Shown piece after piece: positions 14,131 through 21,583 of a stretch of DNA of 37,534 nucleotides (position 1 is its first letter; each line of letters begins with the position of its first letter). The stretch is from CAZBDU01 sp964490725. GTDB lineage: Bacteria; Spirochaetota; Spirochaetia; SZUA-6; DRHE01. Both the position numbers and the translations under genes were made by a program. The stretch spans positions 1-37,534 of the forward strand of contig CAZBDU010000050.1 in the NCBI GenBank assembly GCA_964490725.1. Direction: 5' to 3'. The notes under the pieces were generated by a model. It was not told the DNA's origin and made no database searches. It was given only the letters and a program-made list of their open reading frames with translations.

Positions 14131-14847
14131 ATGACCAGAGAACGCCTCCAGTCGATCCCGCTGGAGGAGCTTCAGAGCCTGGCCCGGAAAGAAGGACTGG
14201 ACACCTCGGAATGCGGGGACCACGCCGCCCTGGTGGAGCTCATCCTGGAGAGCTACGAGGAGGGCCGGCGGGACAGGTCCGAGCAGAACAACTCCTCGGT
14301 GCGGGTGGAGGAGACCAAGTTCGAGGTTTCCGAGGACGAGGAGTTGGAGCTTTCCGACGAGGACGCGTGTCCGATCCCCCATCGCTACAACGAAAGCCGG
14401 ATCGTTCTCATGGTTCGCGACCCCCGCTGGGCGTTCGCCTACTGGGACCTGGAGGACCAGAAGGCCGCCTCGGTGCACCAGCGGGAGGATTTCGAGCAGC
14501 TCGTGGTTCGCGTCTACGATGTGGAGGGCGTGGAGTTCAACGGCCTCAACGCCCACTCCTTCTTTGACATCCCGGTGCAGTTCACGGACTCCAACTGGTA
14601 CATCTATCTGCCGAAGGAGGACCGTTCCTACCTGCTGGAGCTGGGATACATCGCCGCCGGCCGGTACCATTGCCTGATCCGTTCCAACCAGGTCCGCACG
14701 CCCCGCAGCACCTTCTCCGAGCAGCGGGACGGGGAGTGCTCCGGCGAGGAGGCGCTGCTCTGCCAGCTGGAGGAGCTCGGCGCCCTGAAGGGCTTCTCCA
14801 GCGGCCAGCTCATTCCCCAGCGAATCAGCGCGGTCGGCAGGGGGTGA
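14131..14847 (+). CDS. DUF4912-domain protein
   Basis: The 238-residue protein has a DUF4912 domain whose hallmark is YNESRIVLMVRDPRW (86-100) followed by AYWDL (103-107). This aromatic, beta-rich domain is often encoded next to GH57 alpha-glucan enzymes, and carbohydrate binding has been suspected; I know of no firm function. The first 45 residues form two or three helices resembling a SAP or Rho-N type module, followed by a strongly acidic linker (about 48-80). ATG 14131 is chosen because GGAGG (14121-14125) lies 5 nt before it; a GTG 12 nt upstream is less likely. It ends at 14847, within 2 nt of the branching-enzyme start, so translation is coupled. Confidence 0.85.
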   Translation: MTRERLQSIPLEELQSLARKEGLDTSECGDHAALVELILESYEEGRRDRSEQNNSSVRVEETKFEVSEDEELELSDEDACPIPHRYNESRIVLMVRDPRWAFAYWDLEDQKAASVHQREDFEQLVVRVYDVEGVEFNGLNAHSFFDIPVQFTDSNWYIYLPKEDRSYLLELGYIAAGRYHCLIRSNQVRTPRSTFSEQRDGECSGEEALLCQLEELGALKGFSSGQLIPQRISAVGRG

Positions 14848-14849
14848 CG

Positions 14850-16439
14850 GTGTCCCCCGGTTACCTGGCCCTGGTTCTGCATTCGCATCTGCCCTTTGTA
14901 CGCCATCCCGGCCAGGAGCGCATCCTGGAGGAGGACTGGCTCTTCGAGGCGATCTCGGAAACCTACATCCCGCTTATGGGGGTGTTCGAGCGGTTGGAGG
15001 CCGACGGGGTGCCCTTCCGGCTGACCATGTCGGCCTCCCCGACGCTGACGGAGATGCTGCAGGACACCCTCCTGCAGGAGCGCTACGTTCGCCACCTGGA
15101 GCGGCTGATCGAGCTGGCGGACCGGGAGGTGCACCGCACGCGGCATGATCCCGAGCTGGCCGAGGTGGTGCGGCTGTACCAGAGCCGCTTCCGCAGCTGC
15201 CACCGGGACTTCACCGGGAAGTACGCGCGGAACCTGCTGGTGCCGTTGCGGCACTTCCAGGACGAGGGCTTCCTGGAGATCATCACCACCGCGGCCTCTC
15301 ATGCGTTCCTGCCCCTGCTGCAGCCGGTGCCCAAGGCGGTGCGGGCTCAGGTGGAGGTGGCGGTCCGCACGCACAGGCGCAGCTTCGGCAAGGCACCGCG
15401 GGGCTTCTGGCTGCCGGAGTGCGGGTACTACCCGGGCGTGGAGGAGGAGCTGCGGCCCCACAACCTGGAGTATTTCTTCACCGAGGCTCACGGTATCCTC
15501 TACTCCGAGGTCAGGCCCCGGTTCGGAGTGTACGCCCCGCTGTATTGCGAGAACCTGGTGGCCGCCTTCGGGCGCGATCCGGAGTCCAGCAGGGCCGTCT
15601 GGTCGGCCGAAGACGGCTACCCCGGGCATCCGGTCTATCGCGAGTTCTACCGCGACGTCGGCTTCGAGCTCCCGCTGGACTACATCGGCCCCTACGTGCA
15701 TCCCGGCGGCGTGCGGGTGAACACCGGCTTCAAGTACTACGCCATCACCGGCCCCGGCGAGGACAAGCGGCCCTACAACCGCCGGGCCGCCCTCAGGAAG
15801 GTGGAGGAGCACGCCGAGCACTTCCTGAGCTCGCGGCTGCGCCAGATCCAGACCCTGGGGACCGAGATGGACCGCCCGCCCCTGGTGGTCTGCCCCTACG
15901 ACGCGGAGCTGTTCGGCCACTGGTGGTTCGAAGGGCCGGAGTGGGTGGAAAGCCTGCTGCGCCGCATGGGCCAGGACGACCGTGGCCTGGAGATGGTGAG
16001 CCCCAGCGACTACCTGCGCCGGCATCCGGACAATCAGGTGAGCAGGCCCTGCTTCTCCAGCTGGGGCAACCAGGGGTACGCCGAAGTCTGGCTGGACGGG
16101 AGCAATGACTGGATCTACCGCCACCTGCACAAGGCGTCGGAGAAGATGGCCGATCTGGCCGCGCGCTTCCCCAACGAAAAGGGCATCCGGCGCCGGGCGA
16201 TCAACCAGGCTTTCCGGGAGATGCTCCTGGCGCAGGCATCGGACTGGGCGTTCATCATGAAGACGGGAACCACCGTGCCCTACGCCGTGCGCCGGACGAA
16301 GGAGCACATCCACAACTTCAACCGCATCTACACCGCCCTGATGAATAACCAGATCGAGCAGGAGTGGCTGCTCGGTGTGGAAGGCAGGAACAACCTCTTC
16401 CCCGACCTGGACTACCGCATCTTCAACGTCCCCGCCTGA
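14850..16439 (+). CDS. GH57-type 1,4-alpha-glucan branching enzyme (DUF1957)
   Basis: This enzyme would form alpha-1,6 branches in glycogen-like glucan by cutting and re-attaching alpha-1,4 chains. The 529-residue protein begins GYLALVLHSHLPFVRHP (4-20), the GH57 motif 1 region, has the nucleophile in GFWLPECGYYPG (Glu190) and the acid/base in CPYDAELFGHWWFEGP (Asp351), and ends with the helical DUF1957 domain typical of the GH57 branching enzymes of Thermus and Thermococcus (about 520-560 residues). GTG 14850 is chosen because the conserved start begins there; GTG 14844 overlaps the preceding stop and is an alternative. It is coupled to the DUF4912 gene and faces the minus-strand STAS gene. 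No other glycogen genes (glgA, glgC, glgP) are in the window. Confidence 0.92.
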   Translation: MSPGYLALVLHSHLPFVRHPGQERILEEDWLFEAISETYIPLMGVFERLEADGVPFRLTMSASPTLTEMLQDTLLQERYVRHLERLIELADREVHRTRHDPELAEVVRLYQSRFRSCHRDFTGKYARNLLVPLRHFQDEGFLEIITTAASHAFLPLLQPVPKAVRAQVEVAVRTHRRSFGKAPRGFWLPECGYYPGVEEELRPHNLEYFFTEAHGILYSEVRPRFGVYAPLYCENLVAAFGRDPESSRAVWSAEDGYPGHPVYREFYRDVGFELPLDYIGPYVHPGGVRVNTGFKYYAITGPGEDKRPYNRRAALRKVEEHAEHFLSSRLRQIQTLGTEMDRPPLVVCPYDAELFGHWWFEGPEWVESLLRRMGQDDRGLEMVSPSDYLRRHPDNQVSRPCFSSWGNQGYAEVWLDGSNDWIYRHLHKASEKMADLAARFPNEKGIRRRAINQAFREMLLAQASDWAFIMKTGTTVPYAVRRTKEHIHNFNRIYTALMNNQIEQEWLLGVEGRNNLFPDLDYRIFNVPA

Positions 16440-16459
16440 GGCTGGACGCCCCGGTGGCC

Positions 16460-16765
16460 CTACTTCTCGATGCTCAGCAGCTTGTCGAACTTGATGAGCT
16501 GAAAGGTGTTGTACAGCGAGTCGCTGCACCCCCTGATGCGGATGGTCCTGTCCTGCTCGGCGAGCTTCTTGCGGAACAGGAGGATCTTGCCGATGCACGA
16601 GGAGTTGATGGAGCTCACCTCGGCCAGGTCAAGGGTGATGGTCTTGTGCGGTCCCGCCGCCAGCTCTTCCAGGTGCTTCTGAAACTCGTTGGCGGGCTCT
16701 CCGTTGAGCGGCCCGCTGATCTGGAGGACCATTTCCTCCTTGGACACTTCCTTGCTGAGAAACAT
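16460..16765 (-). CDS. STAS-domain protein (anti-sigma factor antagonist type)
   Basis: The 101-residue protein is a lone STAS domain. In SpoIIAA/RsbV proteins such a domain binds an anti-sigma kinase and is switched by serine phosphorylation. The phosphorylation-loop region reads DLAEVSSINSSCIGKIL (46-62); the usual D-S-S-G is here N-S-S-C (54-57), so the serines are kept but the Asp and Gly are not. The ATG follows a strong GGAGGAGAGG. No anti-sigma kinase, phosphatase or sigma factor gene is adjacent, so its partner lies elsewhere. It is separated from the DUF1820 gene by 76 bp holding its own promoter candidate. Confidence 0.88.
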   Translation of the reverse strand: MFLSKEVSKEEMVLQISGPLNGEPANEFQKHLEELAAGPHKTITLDLAEVSSINSSCIGKILLFRKKLAEQDRTIRIRGCSDSLYNTFQLIKFDKLLSIEK

Positions 16766-16804
16766 ATCCTCTCCTCCGTGGTTGTCGTAGACCCCCTGCG
16801 CTCA

Positions 16805-16833
16805 AAGCTATCCCCTTTGGCCCCGTTTTGCAA
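16805..16833 (-). promoter_or_regulatory. Candidate promoter for the STAS gene
   Basis: On the minus strand TTGCAA (16833-16828) and TAGCTT (16810-16805) are separated by 17 bp, about 40 bp before the STAS ATG. The -10 match is moderate. Confidence 0.4.
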
Positions 16834-16841
16834 GGTTGCCG

Positions 16842-17186
16842 CTACTCCTCGCCGCCGTCCTCCCCTGCAGGCTCCCGGTTCCCGGCGGAATCCTCCGCAG
16901 GCTTGCGGTTGCTTTCCACGATCTGGAAAGGCCGCAGGCGGACGGCCTGAGATTCGTCGTCGAGCTCCTCGATCAGGCTGACGGTCTGAAAGGGGATCAT
17001 GAGGTGCCTGGCCGACCCGAAGGCCTTCTTGATCTCGTCCTCCAGAGGGTTGATGATCAGCTTCTTGCCCTTGGGGAAGACCATGTCCTTGATCGACACG
17101 AAGTAGGGATGCGTCAGATCCAGGCTCCGCGCCGTCAACTGGATCTCTTTGTCTTTCCATTTGAAGTGCACACGATACAGAGACAA
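16842..17186 (-). CDS. DUF1820-family protein
   Basis: The 114-residue protein matches the pattern of DUF1820: LYRVHFKWKDKEIQL at the start, ARSLDLTHPYFVSIKDMVF, then INPLEDEIKKAF and the ending strand HLMIPFQTVSLIEEL. The function of this family is unknown; small beta-rich folds of this kind may bind RNA or protein, but that is a guess. The C-terminal 30 residues are Glu/Pro/Gly-rich. The frame is open further upstream to 17324, but the TTG at 17186 is chosen because GGAG lies 9 nt before it, a promoter ends about 25 nt before it, and the family similarity begins there. It diverges from mraZ. Confidence 0.75.
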   Translation of the reverse strand: MSLYRVHFKWKDKEIQLTARSLDLTHPYFVSIKDMVFPKGKKLIINPLEDEIKKAFGSARHLMIPFQTVSLIEELDDESQAVRLRPFQIVESNRKPAEDSAGNREPAGEDGGEE

Positions 17187-17209
17187 CGTTGAAAGCTCCC
17201 GCTGGCCCC

Positions 17210-17239
17210 ACCATACACCCAGCGCCGGAGAAAGGTCAA
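17210..17239 (-). promoter_or_regulatory. Candidate promoter for the DUF1820 gene
   Basis: On the minus strand TTGACC (17239-17234) and TATGGT (17215-17210) are separated by 18 bp. A start near 17203 gives a short leader that contains the ribosome binding site and the TTG at 17186, supporting the shorter gene model. Confidence 0.5.
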
Positions 17240-17317
17240 TTTCGTATTTTGCCCAACGCATATGTAGTAGTTGCGCTGCCCGGGATGCGTTTTTGCGAAT
17301 TCCCGCAGCAGGGATTA

Positions 17318-17345
17318 TTGACAATCCGTCCGCCAGAGATATAGT
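17318..17345 (+). promoter_or_regulatory. Main promoter of the mraZ division cluster
   Basis: A consensus TTGACA (17318-17323) and TATAGT (17340-17345) are separated by 16 bp, directly upstream of the MraZ boxes. It is the best-matching promoter in the window and corresponds to the Pmra position in other bacteria. Transcription should start near 17352. Confidence 0.7.
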
Positions 17346-17356
17346 GGATGTCAGGG

Positions 17357-17392
17357 TGGGGAAAAGTGGGGGAGAATGGCAGAAATGTGGGG
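17357..17392 (+). promoter_or_regulatory. MraZ operator: phased TGGGG boxes
   Basis: TGGGG at 17357-17361 and 17367-17371 and TGGCA at 17377-17381 are spaced exactly 10 bp apart; a further TGGGG lies at 17388-17392, 11 bp on. Known MraZ operators are TGGGN repeats with 5-nt spacers, which this matches. The boxes lie between the predicted transcription start and the mraZ codon, so bound MraZ would block transcription. The last box overlaps the GGGG that probably serves as the mraZ ribosome binding site. Confidence 0.75.
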
Positions 17393-17401
17393 AATTGACC
17401 C

Positions 17402-17842
17402 TTGATCACGGGGGAATTTCGCTACTCCCTGGACGAGAAGAACCGGCTCATGATCCCGGCCAGGATCCGGGCGGAGATTCCGGGCAGCTCGGTAGTGCTG
17501 ACCAGGGGAGTGGAGAAGTGCCTGTGGCTGTTCACCCATGAGGAGTGGCACCGCATCTCCGGGAGTCTGATCGGCTCCACGTCGCTGTTCCAGGAACGGG
17601 CCAGGCTGATGCAGCGCTGGATCATCGCGCCGGCGCAGGAGACCGAGATAGACCGCTCGGGCCGGATCATCATCCCCCCCACCCTGAAGGAGTTCGCCGG
17701 GTTGAAGAAGGAATGCATCGTTCTGGGTATCCAGAGCTACATGGAGATCTGGGACGAGGAGAGCTACCTCCGCTATCTGGAGGACAACGAGAGCAAGTTC
17801 AAGGAGGCGGCGGAAGCGATAGGGAACAAGATAGCCTTGTAG
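17402..17842 (+). CDS. mraZ: Transcriptional regulator MraZ
   Basis: MraZ represses its own operon by binding the TGGGN boxes just upstream. The 146-residue protein has two AbrB-like halves: GEFRYSLDEKNRLMIPAR at residues 4-21 and the second D-R-S-G-R-I-I-I-P copy at about 82-90. This is the normal length and layout of the ring-forming family. The TTG start gives the expected opening M-I-T-G-E-F, with GGGGA (17389-17393) as ribosome binding site 8 nt away. It is the first gene of the 20-kb plus-strand cluster, 13 bp before rsmH. Confidence 0.95.
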   Translation: MITGEFRYSLDEKNRLMIPARIRAEIPGSSVVLTRGVEKCLWLFTHEEWHRISGSLIGSTSLFQERARLMQRWIIAPAQETEIDRSGRIIIPPTLKEFAGLKKECIVLGIQSYMEIWDEESYLRYLEDNESKFKEAAEAIGNKIAL

Positions 17843-17855
17843 GGGTCTTCACTGG

Positions 17856-18785
17856 ATGTACGTGCACACACCGGTGCTGCTGGATGCGGTTCTGGCGCTG
17901 CTTGCGCCTCCGCCGGGACCGGCGCTGATGGTGGACGCCACGGTGGGAGAGGGGGGGCACGCCGAGGCGTTCCTGTCCGCCTTCCCGGCCCTGGAGCTGC
18001 TGGGAGTGGACCGGGACGGTGAGATCCTGGAACGAGCCCGAATGCGACTGACCCGCTTTGGGAAGCGCGTGCGTCTGTGCAGACGGAGCTTCGCAGAATT
18101 CTTCGGCGACTGGGAGCTGCTCGGGGAGCGAAAGATAGATCGGATACTGTTCGATCTGGGCGTTTCCCGCTTCCATTATGAGGAAAGCGGGCGCGGCTTC
18201 TCCTTCGCCAGGGAGGAGCCGCTGGACTTGCGGCTCGATCCGGCGCAGGGCAGCCCTGCGGCCGCGATCGTGAACGACGCCTCCGAGCAGAAGCTGAGGG
18301 AGCTGCTGCAAAGCTTCGGGGAGGAGAAGATGGCTTCGCGCATTGCCAGGGCGATCGTCCGCGCCAGGCCGCTCGGCTCCAGCGCCGAGCTGGCCGCCGT
18401 GATCGCCCGGGCCGTTCCCGGCCCCTACCGCTACGGTCGGATCCACCCCGCCACGCGCACCTTTCAGGCCCTGCGGATTGCCGTGAACCGGGAGCTGGAA
18501 CAGCTGCCGCGGGCCCTGGAGGGGGCCTTCAAGGCTTTGCCGCCGGGAGGTAGAATGGGGGTGATCTCCTTCCACTCGCTGGAGGATCGCATCGTGAAGG
18601 GATTCTTCCGGGAGGGCAGCCGGGAGTGTACCTGTCCGCCAGAATGGCCGATCTGTCAATGTGGGGGTAGAAGGCGGCTAAGGCTCTTGACGCGCAAGCC
18701 GGTGATGGCCGGAGAAGAGGAGCGGCGTCACAACCCCGCCGCGCGCAGCGCCCGCCTTCGGATTGCGGAGAGGTTGGAGGAATGA
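17856..18785 (+). CDS. rsmH: 16S rRNA (cytosine-1402-N4) methyltransferase RsmH
   Basis: RsmH (MraW) methylates N4 of C1402 in 16S rRNA at the decoding centre, using SAM. The 309-residue protein has HTPVLLDAVL at the N-terminus, the SAM loop VDATVGEGGHAEAFL, DLGVSRFHYE, the inserted helical domain ending RTFQALRIAVN, and the C-terminal ISFHSLEDRIVK, the Cys-rich CTCPPEWPICQCG and NPAARSARLR. Length is normal. The ATG follows AGGGG (17841-17845). The stop overlaps the ftsL start by 4 nt (ATGA). Confidence 0.97.
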   Translation: MYVHTPVLLDAVLALLAPPPGPALMVDATVGEGGHAEAFLSAFPALELLGVDRDGEILERARMRLTRFGKRVRLCRRSFAEFFGDWELLGERKIDRILFDLGVSRFHYEESGRGFSFAREEPLDLRLDPAQGSPAAAIVNDASEQKLRELLQSFGEEKMASRIARAIVRARPLGSSAELAAVIARAVPGPYRYGRIHPATRTFQALRIAVNRELEQLPRALEGAFKALPPGGRMGVISFHSLEDRIVKGFFREGSRECTCPPEWPICQCGGRRRLRLLTRKPVMAGEEERRHNPAARSARLRIAERLEE

Positions 18786-19075
18786 AAGGTACCAGGATCA
18801 CCCTGCTTCTGCTCACCCTGGCGGTGAGCTCCTGTTTTCTCCTGGGCGCGTGGCAGGGGCATCGCTACTCCGCCCTCACCGCTGAGGTGAGCGGTCTGGA
18901 GGCCGAGCAGAACCGGCGGATGGAGGAGAACAAGAAGCTGATCGCGGCCCTGGCGCTGCTGGCCTCTCCGCAGCGTATCGATCGGCTGGCCAGGGAAGAG
19001 CTGGGACTGAAGCGCCCCGGCGCCGCGCACATTCTGAAGGTGCTGCTGGACCAGCACCGGGAGGAGGGCCGGTGA
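18782..19075 (+). CDS. ftsL: FtsL-like division protein
   Basis: FtsL is a bitopic membrane protein of the FtsQLB divisome complex. The 97-residue protein has a short basic N-terminus, one membrane segment (about 5-24), a coiled-coil region rich in Glu, Leu and Asn (about 30-60), and the end motif SPQRIDRLAREELGL, typical of FtsL/DivIC proteins. Identification rests on position between rsmH and murF and on this layout, since FtsL sequences are weakly conserved. The adjacent ftsI and murE found in many dcw clusters are absent. It overlaps both neighbours by 4 nt. Confidence 0.85.
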   Translation: MKGTRITLLLLTLAVSSCFLLGAWQGHRYSALTAEVSGLEAEQNRRMEENKKLIAALALLASPQRIDRLAREELGLKRPGAAHILKVLLDQHREEGR

Positions 19076-20478
19076 AGGCCGCGGCGGTGTCGCAGGAGCT
19101 GTTCAGCCTTCGAGAGGCCGCCGTGGTCACGGGCGGGCGGAACGCGGCTGGCCGGGAGCGGGAGGTGCGCTGCGTCGTGACGGACTCCCGCCAGGCGGGC
19201 GCCGGCTGCCTGTTCGTGGCGCTGCCGGGCAGCCGCACGGATGGCCACGAGTTCATCGCCGATGCGCTGCAGCGCGGGGCGGCGGCCGTACTGATGCGTG
19301 CGGACCAGTGGGAGAGCCGGCGCGCCGTGGTGACCGGCGCCGGGGCCGGAGCGGTGCTGGTGAGGGACACCCTGGCCGCGCTTCAGGCCCTTGCCCGCAA
19401 CCACATGAGAAGACTCACCGGTCTGGTGCGCATCGGCGTGACCGGCAGCAACGGCAAGACCACCACCAAGGAGCTGATCGGGACCATTGTGGCCGCCTCC
19501 GCCCCGACGGTGATGAGCCAGGGGAACCTGAACTCCGAGGTCGGGCTGCCGCTGTCCTGTTTCCAGGCGGGCCCCGGGCATGCCTACGGCGTGTTCGAGA
19601 TGGCCATGAGCCGTCCGGGGGAGATGGCGGTCCTGGCGGAGATCGTCAGGCCGGACTACGGGGTGATCACCAACATCGGCGCCGCACACATCGGCTTTCT
19701 GGGCTCGCGGGAGGCGATCGCCCGGGAGAAGAGGGACCTGTTCGCCTGCTACGACGGCTCGCAGAAAGCGTTCATCCACGAAGGGGAGCGCTTTCTGCCG
19801 CTGTTGACGGAAGGCCTGCGGGGAAAGCTCGTTCTCTTCGGGCCGACCACCACGAGCGGCTACAGGGGAAGTGAGGATCTGGGGCTGGATGGCACGCTCA
19901 TCCACTGGGAGGATCTCCAGATCCGCTTCCCCCTTTTTGGAGCCCACAATCTCCAGAACGCACTGGCGGCGATATCGGTATCGGCAGACCTGGGCGTAAG
20001 CAGCAGCAGAATCAAGGCGGGGCTGGAGGCGGCCCGCCCCCTGTTCGGCAGGAGCCAGATCTTCCGCGGCGAGGTCACGGTGATCCAGGACTGCTACAAC
20101 GCCAATCCGGACTCGCTGAGCGAGGTGCTGGCCTTTCTCGGCGCCCTGCGCTGGCCGGGCCGCAAGGCGGCGGTCCTCGGCGCCATGATGGAGCTGGGAG
20201 AGGAGGCCGGCCGGGCGCACCGGGAGGCGGGGCTGCTGGCCGGCAGGTCCGGCGCGGACGCGGTGTTCCTGCTGGGTGAGCAGATGCTGCCGGCGGCGGC
20301 GGCGCTCAAAGAATCCGGCTACGGCGACCGCTGCCTGTGGAGCCGTGACATGGAAGAGCTGGCGGCGAGGCTTTCGCGGTGGCTGCGGGCCGGGGACCTG
20401 GTGCTCCTGAAGGGCTCACGCTCCGTGGAGCTGGAGCGTCTGGTCCCACGGATCTCGGGCCGCGCCCGCCCGGGATAG
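19072..20478 (+). CDS. murF: UDP-N-acetylmuramoyl-tripeptide-D-alanyl-D-alanine ligase
   Basis: MurF adds D-Ala-D-Ala to the UDP-MurNAc tripeptide in the cytoplasm, the last soluble step of peptidoglycan precursor synthesis. The 468-residue protein has an N-terminal substrate domain with VTDSRQAGAGCLFVAL, the ATP loop GVTGSNGKTTTKE (122-134), the MAMSRPGEMAVL and TNIGAAHIGFLGS segments, and the C-terminal domain starting at DCYNANPDS. The family-typical motifs argue for MurF rather than MurE or MurD. The GTG start overlaps the ftsL stop (GTGA). Confidence 0.96.
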   Translation: MKAAAVSQELFSLREAAVVTGGRNAAGREREVRCVVTDSRQAGAGCLFVALPGSRTDGHEFIADALQRGAAAVLMRADQWESRRAVVTGAGAGAVLVRDTLAALQALARNHMRRLTGLVRIGVTGSNGKTTTKELIGTIVAASAPTVMSQGNLNSEVGLPLSCFQAGPGHAYGVFEMAMSRPGEMAVLAEIVRPDYGVITNIGAAHIGFLGSREAIAREKRDLFACYDGSQKAFIHEGERFLPLLTEGLRGKLVLFGPTTTSGYRGSEDLGLDGTLIHWEDLQIRFPLFGAHNLQNALAAISVSADLGVSSSRIKAGLEAARPLFGRSQIFRGEVTVIQDCYNANPDSLSEVLAFLGALRWPGRKAAVLGAMMELGEEAGRAHREAGLLAGRSGADAVFLLGEQMLPAAAALKESGYGDRCLWSRDMEELAARLSRWLRAGDLVLLKGSRSVELERLVPRISGRARPG

Positions 20479-20488
20479 GGAGGCTTCC

Positions 20489-21568
20489 ATGGTCCTGGAT
20501 CTTCTATACCCGCTGGTCAGATACATCTCCTTCTTCAACGTGTTCCAATACATCACCTTCAGGGCGGCCTACGCCGCCCTGACCGCTCTTCTGATCTCAC
20601 TGCTCTTCGGCCCGCGGCTGATCGCCCGGCTGAAGAGGCGCGGCGTGGGAGAGGAGATTCGCAGCGACGGGCCCAAGACGCACATGTCCAAGTCCGGTAC
20701 GCCCACGATGGGGGGGATCCTGATCATCCTCTGCACCCTGGTCTCGGTTATTCTCTGGCAGGACCTGGCCAACTACTACACCTGGGTGCTGATCCTGGCC
20801 ACCGTGGGGTTTGGCGCCATCGGCTTCATCGACGACTATCTGAAGACCTTCCGCAAGAACCGCGTGGGTCTGCGAGCGGGCCTCAAGTTCTCGGGGCAGA
20901 TCATGCTGTCCCTGGTGATCGTGGTGCTGCTGTTCCTGAAGCGCAGCGACCAGACCACGCTGCTGTACCTGCCCTTTCTCAAGACCCCGGTGCTGGACCT
21001 GTCCTACTTCTACATCCCTTTCGCCGTGATTCTGCTGACCGGCTTCAGCAACGCGGTGAATCTCACCGACGGGCTCGACGGGCTGGCCGGAGGGCTGGTG
21101 ATCATGGTGGCTCTGACATTCGCCGTTCTGGCCTATCTGACCAGCCGCCAGGACTACGCCGGCTATCTGCAGATTCCCTTTATTCCCCAGAGCTGGGAGC
21201 TGTCGGTGTACAGCCTGGCGCTGGTGGGCGCCACGGTTGGGTTCCTCTGGTTCAACTGCCACCCGGCGGAGATCATGATGGGCGATACCGGCAGCCTCAC
21301 GCTCGGGGGGGCCGTAGGAGTGATCTCCCTGGTGCTCAAGAAGGAGATCCTGCTGTTCATCGTCGGCGGCGTGTTCGTCATCGAGGTGCTGTCCGTAGTC
21401 ATTCAGGTGGTCTCCTTCCGGCTGCGGCACAAGCGGGTCTTCAAGATGGCCCCGCTGCACCATCATTTCGAGCTCATGGGATGGTCCGAGTCAAAGGTAG
21501 TGATCCGCTTCTGGATCCTGGGGGGGCTGTTCGCCATCTTGAGCCTCTCCACGCTGAAGATCCAGTGA
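20489..21568 (+). CDS. mraY: Phospho-N-acetylmuramoyl-pentapeptide transferase MraY
   Basis: MraY moves phospho-MurNAc-pentapeptide from UDP onto undecaprenyl phosphate, making lipid I at the inner membrane. The 359-residue protein is polytopic with about ten membrane segments. Hallmarks are PTMGGILI, the Asp pair in FIDDYLK, NLTDGLDGLAGG, MGDTGSLTLGG and the histidine motif PLHHHFELMGW near the C-terminus. ATG 20489 follows AGGGAGG. Gaps are 10 bp to murF and 15 bp to ftsW. The usual murD between mraY and ftsW is missing. Confidence 0.97.
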   Translation: MVLDLLYPLVRYISFFNVFQYITFRAAYAALTALLISLLFGPRLIARLKRRGVGEEIRSDGPKTHMSKSGTPTMGGILIILCTLVSVILWQDLANYYTWVLILATVGFGAIGFIDDYLKTFRKNRVGLRAGLKFSGQIMLSLVIVVLLFLKRSDQTTLLYLPFLKTPVLDLSYFYIPFAVILLTGFSNAVNLTDGLDGLAGGLVIMVALTFAVLAYLTSRQDYAGYLQIPFIPQSWELSVYSLALVGATVGFLWFNCHPAEIMMGDTGSLTLGGAVGVISLVLKKEILLFIVGGVFVIEVLSVVIQVVSFRLRHKRVFKMAPLHHHFELMGWSESKVVIRFWILGGLFAILSLSTLKIQ

Positions 21569-21583
21569 GGCCGCGAGGACGCG

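Noticed and set aside
14628..16598. Long minus-strand open frame opposite the GH57 branching enzyme
   Set aside because: The plus-strand enzyme has a complete active site; the opposite frame has no motif or plausible ribosome site. The same holds for the plus-strand frame at 11041-12705 opposite the other GH57 gene.
17187..17324. N-terminal extension of the DUF1820 protein to the TTG at 17324
   Set aside because: It would overlap the mraZ -35 box and the gene's own promoter at 17210-17239, has no ribosome site, and adds residues outside the family similarity.
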